Positions 33,991-43,269 of a stretch of 60,842 nt of DNA are shown piece after piece; position 1 is the first letter of the stretch, and each line of letters begins with the position of its first letter. Origin of the DNA: Eubacteriales bacterium. Its GTDB lineage: Bacteria > Bacillota > Clostridia > Lachnospirales > Lachnospiraceae. Location of the stretch: positions 1 to 60,842 of the forward strand of contig JAUNPJ010000014.1 in NCBI GenBank assembly GCA_030536755.1, written 5' to 3'. The position numbers and the translations under genes were made by a program. The notes below the pieces were generated by a model, which saw only the letters and a list, made by a program, of their open reading frames with translations, did no database searches and was not told where the DNA came from.

Positions 33991-34716
33991 TTGAAAATGA
34001 TTGATATACACGCGCATATTCTTCCAGGTCTCGATGACGGATCATCCAATGAAAAGAAGAGTATGGAAATGATCAAACTGGCAGAGAGTCAGGGAATTAC
34101 AACGATTATAGGAACCCCTCACTATTCCCATCACTTTCAAAACAGTCGGCAAAAGATTGCTGCTGCTTATGAGAAATTGATGGATCATATGAGAAGTGAG
34201 GGCTATTGTTCTATTCAGATTTATATGGGACAGGAAATCCTATATTCAGAAGATGTTCCTGAAAAACTGGCAGCTGGAGAACTCATAACATTAGCCGGCA
34301 GTCGGTACGTTCTGATTGAATTTTTGCCATTTGAGTCCTATTCTAAAATTTTTCGTGCAGCAGGTATGGTCGCCATGGCTGGGTATGATATGATTCTGGC
34401 TCATACAGAACGATATGAATGTCTGAGAAATCCAGATAAAATACAGGAACTTCTTGATGCAGGAGTAAAGCTTCAGATGAATTGTCGGCCAATTGGGGGC
34501 AAATGGTACAATGAGACAACCAGATGGTGCAGAAAAATGCTTAAAGAAGAAAACATACATTTTCTTGGAACAGATATGCATAATACAGACAGCAGAAAGC
34601 CTGACATAAAAGCAGCAGTCTGTTGGATGAAGAAACATCTGGACGAGGAATATATGCAGGATATCTGCTGGAAAAATGCAGAGAAAATCCTGAATCATAA
34701 ACAAATAACAAGATAA
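33991..34716 (+). CDS. CpsB/YwqE-type PHP-domain tyrosine phosphatase
   Basis: 241 residues, probably from TTG at 33991 with AGGAG eight bases upstream (ATG at 33997 is the alternative). Metal-binding signature MIDIHAHILPGLDDGS, then GTPHYSHHF, YMGQEILYSED, LIEFLPFE, LAHTERYECL and FLGTDMHNTD. The enzyme dephosphorylates the tyrosine tail of the CpsD-type kinase and so tunes capsule assembly in the cytoplasm. It leads the operon cpsB-cpsC-cpsD. Confidence 0.93.
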   Translation: MKMIDIHAHILPGLDDGSSNEKKSMEMIKLAESQGITTIIGTPHYSHHFQNSRQKIAAAYEKLMDHMRSEGYCSIQIYMGQEILYSEDVPEKLAAGELITLAGSRYVLIEFLPFESYSKIFRAAGMVAMAGYDMILAHTERYECLRNPDKIQELLDAGVKLQMNCRPIGGKWYNETTRWCRKMLKEENIHFLGTDMHNTDSRKPDIKAAVCWMKKHLDEEYMQDICWKNAEKILNHKQITR

Positions 34717-34727
34717 AGGGGAGAGCG

Positions 34728-35456
34728 ATGGAAAAAAATATCAACGATGATGAAATTGATTTATTAGAACTCTTTTTCGCCATCAGAAGAAGATTTCTGG
34801 CTGTTGTGGCAACCGGCCTTTTCTTCGGTTGTCTGGCATGTATTTTTACGAAGTTTTTTATGACACCGATTTATACATCCACATCCAGTATGCTGGTATT
34901 GACAAAAGAGACAACTTTGGCGTCACTGGCCGATCTTCAGATGGGAAGTCAGTTAACGAATGACTATCGTATTTTAATTACGAGTCGTCCGGTACTGGAG
35001 GAAGTTATTGAAAATCTGAAGCTTGATACGGATTATAAAACTCTGGCAGAAAGCATTACAGTGGATAATCCCAGCGATACACGAATTCTGAATATTGCAG
35101 TGAATAATCCGGATGCGGAACTTGCAGCAAAGATCGTAAATGAACTTTCCGGTGTTTCATCAGAATTTATCGGAGACAAGATGGAAGTAACACCTCCCAA
35201 GATCATTGAGGAGGGGGAGATTCCTACAGTTAAGTCCAGTCCAAGTATGATGAAAAACACATTGCTTGGAATCCTGCTTGGCTTCCTGATCAGCGGTGGA
35301 ATTATTGTAGTTGTGACTCTTATGGATGATACCATTAAGTGTGAAGAGGATATTGAGAAATATCTTGGTATTCCAATGCTGGCAAGTGTTCCTGACAGAA
35401 AGGATTACATTTCAACAGGAAGAAAGAATAAGAATAAGAAAAGGAAAAGAAAATAA
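34728..35456 (+). CDS. Wzz/CpsC-like polysaccharide chain-length and kinase-activating protein
   Basis: 242 residues. Two transmembrane helices (about 24-46 and 180-205) bracket an extracellular domain with YTSTSSMLVLTKE, LTNDYRILITSRPVLEEVIE and VNELSGVSSEFIGDKM, ending PTVKSSPSMMKNTLLGILLG. The C-terminal cytoplasmic tail is basic. In Gram-positives this subunit activates CpsD and sets polymer length. Stop and cpsD start overlap by one base (TAATG). AGGGGAGAG precedes its ATG. Confidence 0.92.
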   Translation: MEKNINDDEIDLLELFFAIRRRFLAVVATGLFFGCLACIFTKFFMTPIYTSTSSMLVLTKETTLASLADLQMGSQLTNDYRILITSRPVLEEVIENLKLDTDYKTLAESITVDNPSDTRILNIAVNNPDAELAAKIVNELSGVSSEFIGDKMEVTPPKIIEEGEIPTVKSSPSMMKNTLLGILLGFLISGGIIVVVTLMDDTIKCEEDIEKYLGIPMLASVPDRKDYISTGRKNKNKKRKRK

Positions 35457-36142
35457 TGGAACGAAGGGAATTAATCGATCCGAGAAAACGGGATTATTAC
35501 TATGAAGAGGCTATGAAGACTCTCCGTACAAACGTTCTCTATTCAGGGAAGGATGTAAAAACGATCCTGATTACCAGTTGTTTTCCAAATGAAGGAAAAA
35601 GCGACATTGCCATGCAGTTGGCAAAAGAGCTGGGAAGCATGGGCAAAAGAGTATTGCTTTTTGATTCAGATATCCGAAAATCAGCTTTGATCAAGAGATA
35701 TTCCATTGAGGGGGAAACAAAAGGACTGTCTCAGTATCTGAGCGGACAGGCAGAGGTCAAGGATATCTTATATGCCAGCAATTATAAAAATATGGACATT
35801 GTCTTTGCCGGCCCTACCGTGCCAAATCCTTCCGAGCTTCTGGAGGAACAGTCTCTGACGATCCTGCTGAAGGAACTTCGGAAATATTACCACTATATTA
35901 TTATCGACTGTCCGCCTCTTGGAAGCGTGATTGATGCGGCCATTATTGCAAAGCAGTGTGACGGCGCGATCATGGTTATTGAAAGCGACAGAGTCAGCTA
36001 CCGGGAAGTACAGAGAGCGCAGGAACAGATCAGAAAGGCAGACTGCAAGATCCTTGGAGCTGTACTGAATAAAGTGGATATGAAGAAAGACAAATATTAC
36101 CATAAATACAGCTATTACTATGCAGATAAGAAGAAAGGTTAA
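35456..36142 (+). CDS. CpsD/CapB-type BY-kinase
   Basis: 228 residues. RTNVLYSG at the start, Walker A ITSCFPNEGKSDIAMQLA, Walker A' RVLLFDSDIRKSALIKRY, Walker B YHYIIIDCPPLGSVIDA, and a tyrosine cluster YYHKYSYYYADKKKG at the C-terminus that is the expected autophosphorylation site. It acts with the preceding Wzz-like protein and is reset by the CpsB phosphatase. The threonine or serine of the Walker A end is replaced by Asp after GKS, a minor variation. Confidence 0.94.
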   Translation: MERRELIDPRKRDYYYEEAMKTLRTNVLYSGKDVKTILITSCFPNEGKSDIAMQLAKELGSMGKRVLLFDSDIRKSALIKRYSIEGETKGLSQYLSGQAEVKDILYASNYKNMDIVFAGPTVPNPSELLEEQSLTILLKELRKYYHYIIIDCPPLGSVIDAAIIAKQCDGAIMVIESDRVSYREVQRAQEQIRKADCKILGAVLNKVDMKKDKYYHKYSYYYADKKKG

Positions 36143-36157
36143 AAGAGTAAAGTAATC

Positions 36158-37036
36158 ATGAGACGAGTATTAAAAACGTTTCTGATGCTGCTTCTGTGTG
36201 CTCTGCTGTTTGGTCTTTTGTCCTATCTGCTGCTTGATTACCGGGAACAGGGAATCAAAGAGAAAGAGAGGCTGGAAAAGCTGGTATCAGAAGGAAAAGA
36301 GGAAAAGTCAGAGAATTCTTCTTCAAAGGAAGAACCATCAAAAGAAGAAACATCGCAAGAAGACTCGGAAGAGGAAGAAGAACCTGAAGCTGTGGAAGAG
36401 ACAAAGAAAGAGGCAGAAGGTGTTGCCTGCTGGGGAGATGAGTTGCTGAGTACACAGGCAGCAGCAACAAACTCTTATACAGTTGTTTTACAGAAATTGC
36501 TGACGGATCAGGGATACAATCTGACAGTGGCCAATAAGACTCTGACAGAAACCTGCAGTCTGACTACCATGAAAATGGCAGGTGTCCCTATGACGGATAT
36601 TGATGCTTATATCGCCAAACATCAGGCGGCAGCAAATGGCGCACAGCTTCCTATTACTGAAGGTGCAACACGAAATCTGACTGCGGAGCAGATGACAAGA
36701 ACCGATCAGAATTATATTCCTGTGTTATTCATGGGATATTACGGCGGCTGGAATTATGACACCAAAGAGTTGATCGAACAGCAGCAGAAAATTCTGGATA
36801 CATTTGGAGACTATAAAGATTCCTATATTATTGTAGGTCTTGCGCCTGCGTCAGGAAGAGTCACTGCAGAACAGTACAATGCAGATATGAGGGCAGCATG
36901 GGGCGAACATTACATTGCATGTTCCGATGTATGTGCGCAGGGTGCTCTGTCCTATGAAGGGCAGCAGGAGATTGCGCAGGCCGTGTTCAATAAGATGGTT
37001 GAGCTTCAGTATATTCAGAAGAAAGCAGATGCTTAA
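36158..37036 (+). CDS. membrane-anchored SGNH-hydrolase-like protein
   Basis: 292 residues. One N-terminal transmembrane helix (about 6-27), a Glu/Ser-rich linker (about 35-88), then a domain starting VACWGDELLSTQAAATNSYT (block I, with GDE instead of GDS), YIPVLFMGYYGGWN in the middle and GALSYEGQQEIAQAVFNKM at the end. In active SGNH enzymes the last block carries Asp-x-x-His; here I do not see it and the block I serine is not in the usual place. It may be a diverged or inactive O-acyl esterase/transferase of the capsule system. Confidence 0.65.
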   Translation: MRRVLKTFLMLLLCALLFGLLSYLLLDYREQGIKEKERLEKLVSEGKEEKSENSSSKEEPSKEETSQEDSEEEEEPEAVEETKKEAEGVACWGDELLSTQAAATNSYTVVLQKLLTDQGYNLTVANKTLTETCSLTTMKMAGVPMTDIDAYIAKHQAAANGAQLPITEGATRNLTAEQMTRTDQNYIPVLFMGYYGGWNYDTKELIEQQQKILDTFGDYKDSYIIVGLAPASGRVTAEQYNADMRAAWGEHYIACSDVCAQGALSYEGQQEIAQAVFNKMVELQYIQKKADA

Positions 37037-37048
37037 GGAACAAAACTT

Positions 37049-38041
37049 ATGTCAAGAAGAAAAACAAAACAGAAACTGATTCTGGCTGTTGCGGCATGCA
37101 TTGTCGCGGCGGCAGCCGGAGTCGGAATCCGGCAGTATCAACACAACAAGAAAATGGCAATCAGTCAGACGGGAGAGGGCACATCTTCATCCGGCAAAGA
37201 TATCGTCTGGAATGGTCAGACATATACATACAATGAACATCTGAGCAATTATCTGTTCCTTGGAATTGATAACAGAGAAATCAAAGATACACAAACAGGA
37301 CAGACGGATGCCGGTCAGTCAGACTCCCTTTATCTCATCTCCTGGGACAGGGTAGAAAATACACTGACCAGAGTCAACATACCGAGAGATACCATGACAG
37401 AGATTGAGGTTTTCAGCATGAATGGAAACAGCATGGGATTGTCTGAGGATCATATCAGTCTTGCATATGGATTTGGTGATGGAAAACACGAAAGCTGCAA
37501 ACTTTCCAAAGAAGCAGTTTCCCGCCTGTTTTATGACGTACCGATTCAGGGATATTGTTCCATCAGCATGGATGCACTTCCGGTACTTACCGAAACGGTT
37601 GGAGAGTTCACCGTCACAGTTCCGAATGACAGTCTGGAAACAGCAAATCCGGACTATAAGAAGGGGACAACGATTACTTTGACCAAAGACAATACAGAAC
37701 AGTTTGTCCGTTACAGAGATGTAGAGACATCGCAGAGTGCATTAAGCCGAATGGAACGGCAGGAAGTCTTTCTGGATGCGTTCGGAAAGAAAGTGAAAGA
37801 AAGGTTTTCACAGAATCCACAGGTTGTGACAGAGTTATATGAAAATCTCCAGCCATATATGGTGACCAATATCAGCAACGATCAGTTTGTAAAATTGATG
37901 GAGAGTGCTGATACGGGAACGAATGACCAGTGGACGATTCCCGGAAAAGGAGTCGAGGGAGACTACTATGACGAGTATCATGTGGATGACGATGCTTTCA
38001 AAGAAAAGGTAATCGAAACCTTTTATGTGGAGGCAAAATAA
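37049..38041 (+). CDS. LytR-CpsA-Psr (LCP) family glycopolymer ligase
   Basis: 330 residues. N-terminal transmembrane helix (about 10-27). LCP core: YLFLGIDNRE, AGQSDSLYLISWD, VNIPRDTMTEI, ISLAYGFGDG, SISMDALPVL and QFVRYRDVE, then SRMERQEVFLDAF. These enzymes move polymers from undecaprenyl carrier to peptidoglycan on the outer face of the membrane. The Asp of QSDSL and Arg of PRDT are kept. It follows the SGNH-like gene by 12 bases. Confidence 0.9.
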   Translation: MSRRKTKQKLILAVAACIVAAAAGVGIRQYQHNKKMAISQTGEGTSSSGKDIVWNGQTYTYNEHLSNYLFLGIDNREIKDTQTGQTDAGQSDSLYLISWDRVENTLTRVNIPRDTMTEIEVFSMNGNSMGLSEDHISLAYGFGDGKHESCKLSKEAVSRLFYDVPIQGYCSISMDALPVLTETVGEFTVTVPNDSLETANPDYKKGTTITLTKDNTEQFVRYRDVETSQSALSRMERQEVFLDAFGKKVKERFSQNPQVVTELYENLQPYMVTNISNDQFVKLMESADTGTNDQWTIPGKGVEGDYYDEYHVDDDAFKEKVIETFYVEAK

Positions 38042-38117
38042 TTTTGAATGTGGATACCTGATGCATCTTGCATTAGTATCTATAAAATGATTAAGCGAAG
38101 AAAAGGAGGTGAGTCCA

Positions 38118-38657
38118 ATGAAAATCAGAAAGAGAATTCTTGGAGTTGTCCTTGCTGCCACTCTGGTAGTTTCACAGGCTGTATGCGTATTTGCTACTGG
38201 AAGCAAAACAGCAACAACAGGTATCAGTCAGGAATTCAAAGATACCTATGCTTCAGAAACTGTTACACAGGATACTTTGAAGGACATTCCGGATGACAAA
38301 ATGTCCAAGGAAAACAAAGCTATTGCAGAGAAATTCCTCAGCGGCGATATTGATGGAGCTATCGAACTTATTAAAGAGTCTGATCCTGAGATCGCAAAAG
38401 AGCTCGAAGAGTATAAAGATGTTCTGACAATGCAGTATATCAAAGATTTAAGCAAGGCTACTAAGAACAAAGACGGAAAGTATGAGATTGGTTTTTCTTT
38501 GCCGAACAAAACAGCAAATACAGAAGCAATCGTTCTCAACTTTGGTTTCAATACCCAAAAGTGGGAGATAAGCAAACTGAAGGGTAAAGATAATCAGAAT
38601 CTGAAGGCAGAATTAGAAGATCCGGGATTAGCTACCGTTTTGGCTAAGAAGAAATAA
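38118..38657 (+). CDS. small secreted protein of the capsule operon
   Basis: 179 residues from the ATG at 38118 (AGGAGGTGA upstream). Clear signal peptide (MKIRKRILGVVLAATLVVSQ, cleavage after CVFA). Mature part is charged and mixed helix/strand, with FLSGDIDGAIELIKESDPE and a C-terminal beta-like NTEAIVLNFGFNTQKWEISK. No family recognised. It lies between the LCP ligase and the initiating transferase, so a role in the envelope polymer is plausible only by context. Confidence 0.65.
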   Translation: MKIRKRILGVVLAATLVVSQAVCVFATGSKTATTGISQEFKDTYASETVTQDTLKDIPDDKMSKENKAIAEKFLSGDIDGAIELIKESDPEIAKELEEYKDVLTMQYIKDLSKATKNKDGKYEIGFSLPNKTANTEAIVLNFGFNTQKWEISKLKGKDNQNLKAELEDPGLATVLAKKK

Positions 38658-38811
38658 TGAAATGAAGAATGGGGCTGACTGGCAATCGATGGGTTGTCGA
38701 TCAGTTCCTTCTGAAACAAACGTGGATTGTTGCCTGTGCAGAGTGCCTTTATCCACATAATGATAAAGACACTGTGGAAAAGTAATAATCACTGGAAGAA
38801 AGAAGGGGAAA

Positions 38812-40263
38812 ATGTATCAAAAAAGTTCTCAGGGATGGTTAAAACATGTTGATTTTATTATTCTTGATATTTTGTGTTTTCAGGTATCTTTTGGGCTTGC
38901 GTACATCATTCGTCAGGGCGTTTCTGTTCCATACCGGGATTTTTTGTATCTTCGCATGGGTATTATACTGATACCGATTGACTTGCTTGTGATACTCTTT
39001 TTCGGATCCATGAGAAACGTTCTCAAGAGAGGATATTATCTGGAATTTGCCATGACGGTCAAGCATGCCTGCATGGTGGAGCTTTTGAGTATTTTATATC
39101 TTTTTACATCGAAAGAGGCACAGAGTTACTCAAGGGTTATCTTGTATCTGACAGGAATTATTTACGTTGTGTTGGGATATACGGTGCGTCTGCTGTGGAA
39201 GCAGTATCTGAAAAAAAGAAGGCTGGACAGCGACAAACGTTCTCTCCTGATCGTAACGACAGATGACAGGGTTCATGCGATTGTAGAAAATATTCTGAAT
39301 CATAATTATGAGGCTTTCCGCGTTGCGGGAATTGCAGTTGTAAACAAATCCATGATTGGAGAGAAGGTTAAGGATATCCCGATTGTGGCTGACTGCGATA
39401 CGGTCGTTGATTATGTCTGCCGCGAATGGGTAGATGAAGTCTTTCTTGACCTTTCAGAAGATGAGCCTTATCCGGATCAGCTGATCAATCAGTTCTCCGA
39501 GATGGGAGTGACGGTACATATGCGACTTCTCAAAACTACCAGTATAGAAGGAAAGAAACAGTTTATAGAACAGATCGGAGAATATACCGTTCTCACGACA
39601 ACCATGAATACAGCTACTATAAAGCAGTTATTCATCAAAAGAGTGTTAGATATCGCAGGAGGAGTGGTGGGATGTATCATTACATTGATTCTGTTCATCT
39701 TTCTTGGACCTGCAATCTATATAAGGTCTCCGGGGCCGATCTTCTTCGCTCAGGAGCGCATCGGAAAAAACGGAAAGCGTTTTAAGATGTATAAGTTCCG
39801 CAGCATGTATATGGATGCAGAGGAACGAAAGAAAGAGCTGATGAAGGAAAACCGGGTGAAGGACGGCATGATGTTCAAGCTGGAATGGGATCCGCGTATC
39901 ATCGGCTGTAAAAAACTGCCGGATGGCACGATGAAGAAAGGCATTGGCAATTATATCCGGGATTTGAGCCTGGATGAGTTTCCTCAGTTTTTCAATGTGC
40001 TGAAGGGGGATATGAGTCTGGTGGGAACAAGACCGCCGACCATCGACGAATGGGAAAAATATGAACTTCGTCACAGAGCGAGGCTTGCGATCAAACCGGG
40101 GGTGACCGGTATGTGGCAGGTCAGCGGCAGAAGCAACATCACGGACTTTGAGGAGGTCGTGAAGCTGGATCGAGAGTATATCAACCAGTGGAGCATTGGG
40201 CTGGATATAAAGATACTGCTCAAGACGGTGATGGTGGTGTTGAGAAAAGACGGGTCGATGTAA
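38812..40263 (+). CDS. large polyprenyl phosphoglycosyltransferase (WcaJ/CpsE type)
   Basis: 483 residues. Four N-terminal transmembrane helices (to about 125), a CoA-binding-like Rossmann domain (about 140-245), a fifth helix (GGVVGCIITLILFIFLGPAIY) and the catalytic sugar transferase domain: SPGPIFFAQERIGKNGKRF, MYKFRSMYMDAEERK, LDEFPQFFNVLKGDMSLVGT, RPPTIDEWE and KPGVTGMWQVSGRS. It transfers a sugar-1-phosphate to undecaprenyl phosphate, the first step of repeat-unit assembly. A second, smaller initiating enzyme is encoded at 50026-50625. Confidence 0.94.
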   Translation: MYQKSSQGWLKHVDFIILDILCFQVSFGLAYIIRQGVSVPYRDFLYLRMGIILIPIDLLVILFFGSMRNVLKRGYYLEFAMTVKHACMVELLSILYLFTSKEAQSYSRVILYLTGIIYVVLGYTVRLLWKQYLKKRRLDSDKRSLLIVTTDDRVHAIVENILNHNYEAFRVAGIAVVNKSMIGEKVKDIPIVADCDTVVDYVCREWVDEVFLDLSEDEPYPDQLINQFSEMGVTVHMRLLKTTSIEGKKQFIEQIGEYTVLTTTMNTATIKQLFIKRVLDIAGGVVGCIITLILFIFLGPAIYIRSPGPIFFAQERIGKNGKRFKMYKFRSMYMDAEERKKELMKENRVKDGMMFKLEWDPRIIGCKKLPDGTMKKGIGNYIRDLSLDEFPQFFNVLKGDMSLVGTRPPTIDEWEKYELRHRARLAIKPGVTGMWQVSGRSNITDFEEVVKLDREYINQWSIGLDIKILLKTVMVVLRKDGSM

Positions 40264-40272
40264 AGACCATTT

Positions 40273-40357
40273 TCAGATCAGTAGAAAATTTTTGATCTGA
40301 AAAATAAGGGCGACAAAAGGCGAAAATAAAATATATAAAAGGGCGACAAAAGGCGAA
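40273..40357 (+). repeat. hairpin and a 19-bp direct repeat before the dehydratase gene
   Basis: TCAGATCA/TGATCTGA (40273-40300) form an 8-bp stem with a 12-base loop. The direct repeat AAGGGCGACAAAAGGCGAA occurs at 40306-40324 and 40339-40357. No T-run follows the stem. The 209-bp gap has no gene and may hold an RNA control element or an operator for the following genes. Confidence 0.6.
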
Positions 40358-40472
40358 TTAAACAACGATGTGAGTTACAGAATGACAGAATTGTGTAGTT
40401 GACATAGCTGCTTAATTTTGAAACACATGAGCCGGAAGTATGAAATTACGTAGGAGATAAGGGGAAAGTAAG

Positions 40473-42431
40473 ATGCGTGGAAATTCAAAGAGATGCAAAA
40501 AGAAAATGGAACACTGGGAAGTCATTTCCCTGTTATTGATGGTATATGACTTTTTTGCTGTGTCAATATCTTATTTTGCGGCACTTTGGATACGGTTTGA
40601 CTGTAGATTCAGTGCTATAGAGAAGAAATATCTGCTGGCATATTGCCAAACGATTCTTATTTACGCAGCGTTCTGCATTGGTGTGTTCTGGTGTGTGAGG
40701 CTCTATAAAAGCATCTGGCGATTTGCCAGTTATTCCGAACTTCTGAGAGTTGTTCTGGCAACAGCAATTACGGGAATTGTTTATATCGTATGTATGACAG
40801 GTTTCGTATTAAGAATGCCGGTTTCTTATTTTATATTCGGGATTATCATTCAGTTCAGCCTGACGCTGGGGATTCGTTTTTCCTATCGTTTTGTGCTCCT
40901 TTTGAGAGGAGCGAGAAAGGAGCATGAACAGGAAAAGCGAGTGATGCTGGTTGGAGCCGGTGCAGCAGGACAGATGATTTTTCGGGATATCAAAGCTGCC
41001 AAGGAAACAAATGAAAAAGTATATTGCTTCATTGATGACAATCCAAATAAATGGGGCAGATATATTGACAATGTTCCTGTCTTTGGTGGAAGAGACAGCA
41101 TTATGGAAGCTGTTGATAAATTTGGAATTGAAAAAATCTATGTGGCTATTCCGAGTGCGAAACCAGAGGATAAGAGAGATATTCTTCGAATCTGTAATCA
41201 AACCGTTTGTGAGCTTATGAATTTGCCGGGAATGTACCAGCTGTACACCGGAGAAGTAACCGTCAGCAAAATGAAGCCCGTTCAGATTGAAGATCTGCTG
41301 GGCAGAGATCCCATCGAGACGGATATGGACGAAGTATTTGGGTACCTTGTGGGAAAAACGGTACTGGTAACTGGCGTTGGTTCGATTGGCTCAGAATTGG
41401 CAAGACAGATTGCAGCGCATCATCCGAAACATCTGATCCTTTTTGATATTTATGAAAACAATGCCTACGATATTCAGCTGGAATTAAAGAAAAAATATCC
41501 GGAACTGAAGCTGGATACGATTATTGGTTCCGTAAGAGACAGCAGAAAGCTTTTCAAATTGTTTGAAGAATACAAACCGGATATTGTATATCATGCAGCT
41601 GCCCACAAACATGTGCCGCTGATGGAAGACAGTCCATGCGAAGCGATTAAGAATAATGCATTGGGAACTTACAAGACGGCATATGCTGCCATGGCACACG
41701 GATGTAAGAAATTTGTACTGATTAGTACAGATAAGGCGGTGAATCCGACCAATATCATGGGAGCATCCAAGCGCCTATGTGAAATGATCATTCAGGCATT
41801 TGATGCAAAGATCAAAGAAGGAAAAGCCTATGAAATCCCGCAGCTGTTTACGCACGGAATGGATGAGGTGGTTACATCACCGAAAGTAATCGAAGCCTTG
41901 AAAACGACAAAGACAGAATTTGTTGCCGTTCGTTTCGGGAATGTCCTGGGAAGTAACGGGTCTGTAGTTCCATTGTTCAAAAAGCAGATTGAAGCCGGCG
42001 GACCGGTAACGGTCACTCATCCGGATATTATCCGTTATTTTATGACAATTCCGGAAGCGGTAAGCCTTGTACTTCTTGCAGGAACTTATGCAAAGGGTGG
42101 AGAGATTTTTGTTCTGGATATGGGAGAACCTGTGAAAATTGATACTCTTGCAAGAAACCTGATTCGATTGTCCGGATACACGCCGGATGTCGATATAAAA
42201 ATAACATATACCGGGCTGCGAAGCGGCGAGAAGCTTTATGAAGAAAAGCTGATGTCGGAAGAGGGATTAAAGAAGACAAAGAATGATTTGATACATATTG
42301 GATGTCCCATACCATTTGATATTGAGGAATTTTTACAGAAGTTAGATGAACTTTTGGAAGCTGCATATAAAAATAAGGATGATATCAGTGCGAGAGTGCA
42401 GAAAGTCGTATCGACTTATCATCCGGTGTAG
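40473..42431 (+). CDS. PglF/CapD-type UDP-sugar 4,6-dehydratase, membrane-bound
   Basis: 652 residues. Four N-terminal helices (about 18-145), a first Rossmann domain (VMLVGAGAAGQMIFRDIK), and a catalytic SDR domain with YHAAAHKHVPLMED, LISTDKAVNPTNIMGASKR (Thr-Asp-Lys), FVAVRFGNVLGSNGSV and GLRSGEKLYEE. The family makes UDP-4-keto-6-deoxy-GlcNAc. The nucleotide-binding loop reads TGVGSIGSE at about 300-308, one residue shorter than the usual TGAGGSIGSE. Substrate for the aminotransferase at 47811-49088 would be its product. Confidence 0.92.
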   Translation: MRGNSKRCKKKMEHWEVISLLLMVYDFFAVSISYFAALWIRFDCRFSAIEKKYLLAYCQTILIYAAFCIGVFWCVRLYKSIWRFASYSELLRVVLATAITGIVYIVCMTGFVLRMPVSYFIFGIIIQFSLTLGIRFSYRFVLLLRGARKEHEQEKRVMLVGAGAAGQMIFRDIKAAKETNEKVYCFIDDNPNKWGRYIDNVPVFGGRDSIMEAVDKFGIEKIYVAIPSAKPEDKRDILRICNQTVCELMNLPGMYQLYTGEVTVSKMKPVQIEDLLGRDPIETDMDEVFGYLVGKTVLVTGVGSIGSELARQIAAHHPKHLILFDIYENNAYDIQLELKKKYPELKLDTIIGSVRDSRKLFKLFEEYKPDIVYHAAAHKHVPLMEDSPCEAIKNNALGTYKTAYAAMAHGCKKFVLISTDKAVNPTNIMGASKRLCEMIIQAFDAKIKEGKAYEIPQLFTHGMDEVVTSPKVIEALKTTKTEFVAVRFGNVLGSNGSVVPLFKKQIEAGGPVTVTHPDIIRYFMTIPEAVSLVLLAGTYAKGGEIFVLDMGEPVKIDTLARNLIRLSGYTPDVDIKITYTGLRSGEKLYEEKLMSEEGLKKTKNDLIHIGCPIPFDIEEFLQKLDELLEAAYKNKDDISARVQKVVSTYHPV

Positions 42432-42463
42432 GAAAAATAGATATAGGAAGAGTGTGTAATAAT

Positions 42464-43141
42464 ATGAAAAACTGGTATATTCTGTTTGTCCAGACAGAGA
42501 AGCAGAGTCAGCTGTGCTCCCTTCTTGAGCAGGAAGGAGTTCACGCATTCCTTCCCATGATGGAATATTACCGGAGAGATAGAAAGGGATTGGCAGAAAA
42601 AACTATGTTCCCAGGATATATCTTCGTACAGTCAGAGCTGGATCAGAAAGAATTCGATAGCCTGCTGGATTCCATGCAGGAAAGACGGTGGGGATTTATC
42701 AGACAGTTGAAAGAAGAGGGAGGTGCTGCTCTGACGGAGGAAGAGAGAACTTTCTTCCAGTGGCTTCTGGATGATGCCGGAACGGTCCGCATGTCTTACG
42801 GATATTTGAATCCTGCCGGAAAGGCGGTTATTACCTATGGACCATTAATCGGTTGTGAGAAACATATCCGAAAGACGGATAAGCATAACCGTTCGGTGAT
42901 GATGAATTTTACTTTCCGGGAAGATCCGGTGAAGCTTGGGTTGACTATCTTGACTCTGAAGGAACTAAGAGAACAGGAGCTATATACAGAAGAAACTGAG
43001 AATTTGGTTCTGAGAAACAAAGCAAAGGGTGCAGATAAAGTATATGAAAAAGAGAGAGTTATCAAAGTCTTTGATGAAGAACTGCAGGAAGACGTAGAAA
43101 TCAATTTAGAAGTATTGATAAGCAAAATGACACAGTTGTAG
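42464..43141 (+). CDS. loaP: NusG-paralogue antiterminator LoaP
   Basis: 225 residues from the ATG at 42464 (AGGAAGAG upstream). NGN domain: MKNWYILFVQTEKQSQLCSL, AFLPMMEYYRRDRKG, TMFPGYIFVQSELD. Then a linker and a KOW-like domain (KAVITYGPLIGCEKHIRKTD, NRSVMMNFTF). The C-terminal about 70 residues are an acidic helical extension. LoaP proteins are processive antiterminators encoded inside long polysaccharide or polyketide operons of Firmicutes, acting through a leader RNA hairpin. That fits the large downstream locus here. Confidence 0.88.
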   Translation: MKNWYILFVQTEKQSQLCSLLEQEGVHAFLPMMEYYRRDRKGLAEKTMFPGYIFVQSELDQKEFDSLLDSMQERRWGFIRQLKEEGGAALTEEERTFFQWLLDDAGTVRMSYGYLNPAGKAVITYGPLIGCEKHIRKTDKHNRSVMMNFTFREDPVKLGLTILTLKELREQELYTEETENLVLRNKAKGADKVYEKERVIKVFDEELQEDVEINLEVLISKMTQL

Positions 43142-43170
43142 CTGGTTTACCGCACGATTGTGGGATTTGA

Positions 43171-43230
43171 ACATAGCGGAGCAGGGAGCCTCATTCCGGG
43201 TGGATGAGGAATGGCGAAGCTATGTCTTTT
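43171..43230 (+). terminator. long hairpin with T-run after loaP
   Basis: Outer stem ACATAGC/GCTATGT (43171-43177 and 43219-43225), inner stem CCTCAT/ATGAGG (43189-43194 and 43204-43209), followed by CTTTTTG. It is a terminator or a LoaP-controlled stop. Confidence 0.75.
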
Positions 43231-43269
43231 TGCAGTTTGTTTTATGTAATTGCTGTGGAATATCAGATA

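Noticed and set aside
33719-34045. N-terminal extension of the small membrane protein to 156 residues
   Set aside because: The extension overlaps the start of cpsB on the other strand, is A/T-driven and has no ribosome site; the GTG at 33718 has a good one.
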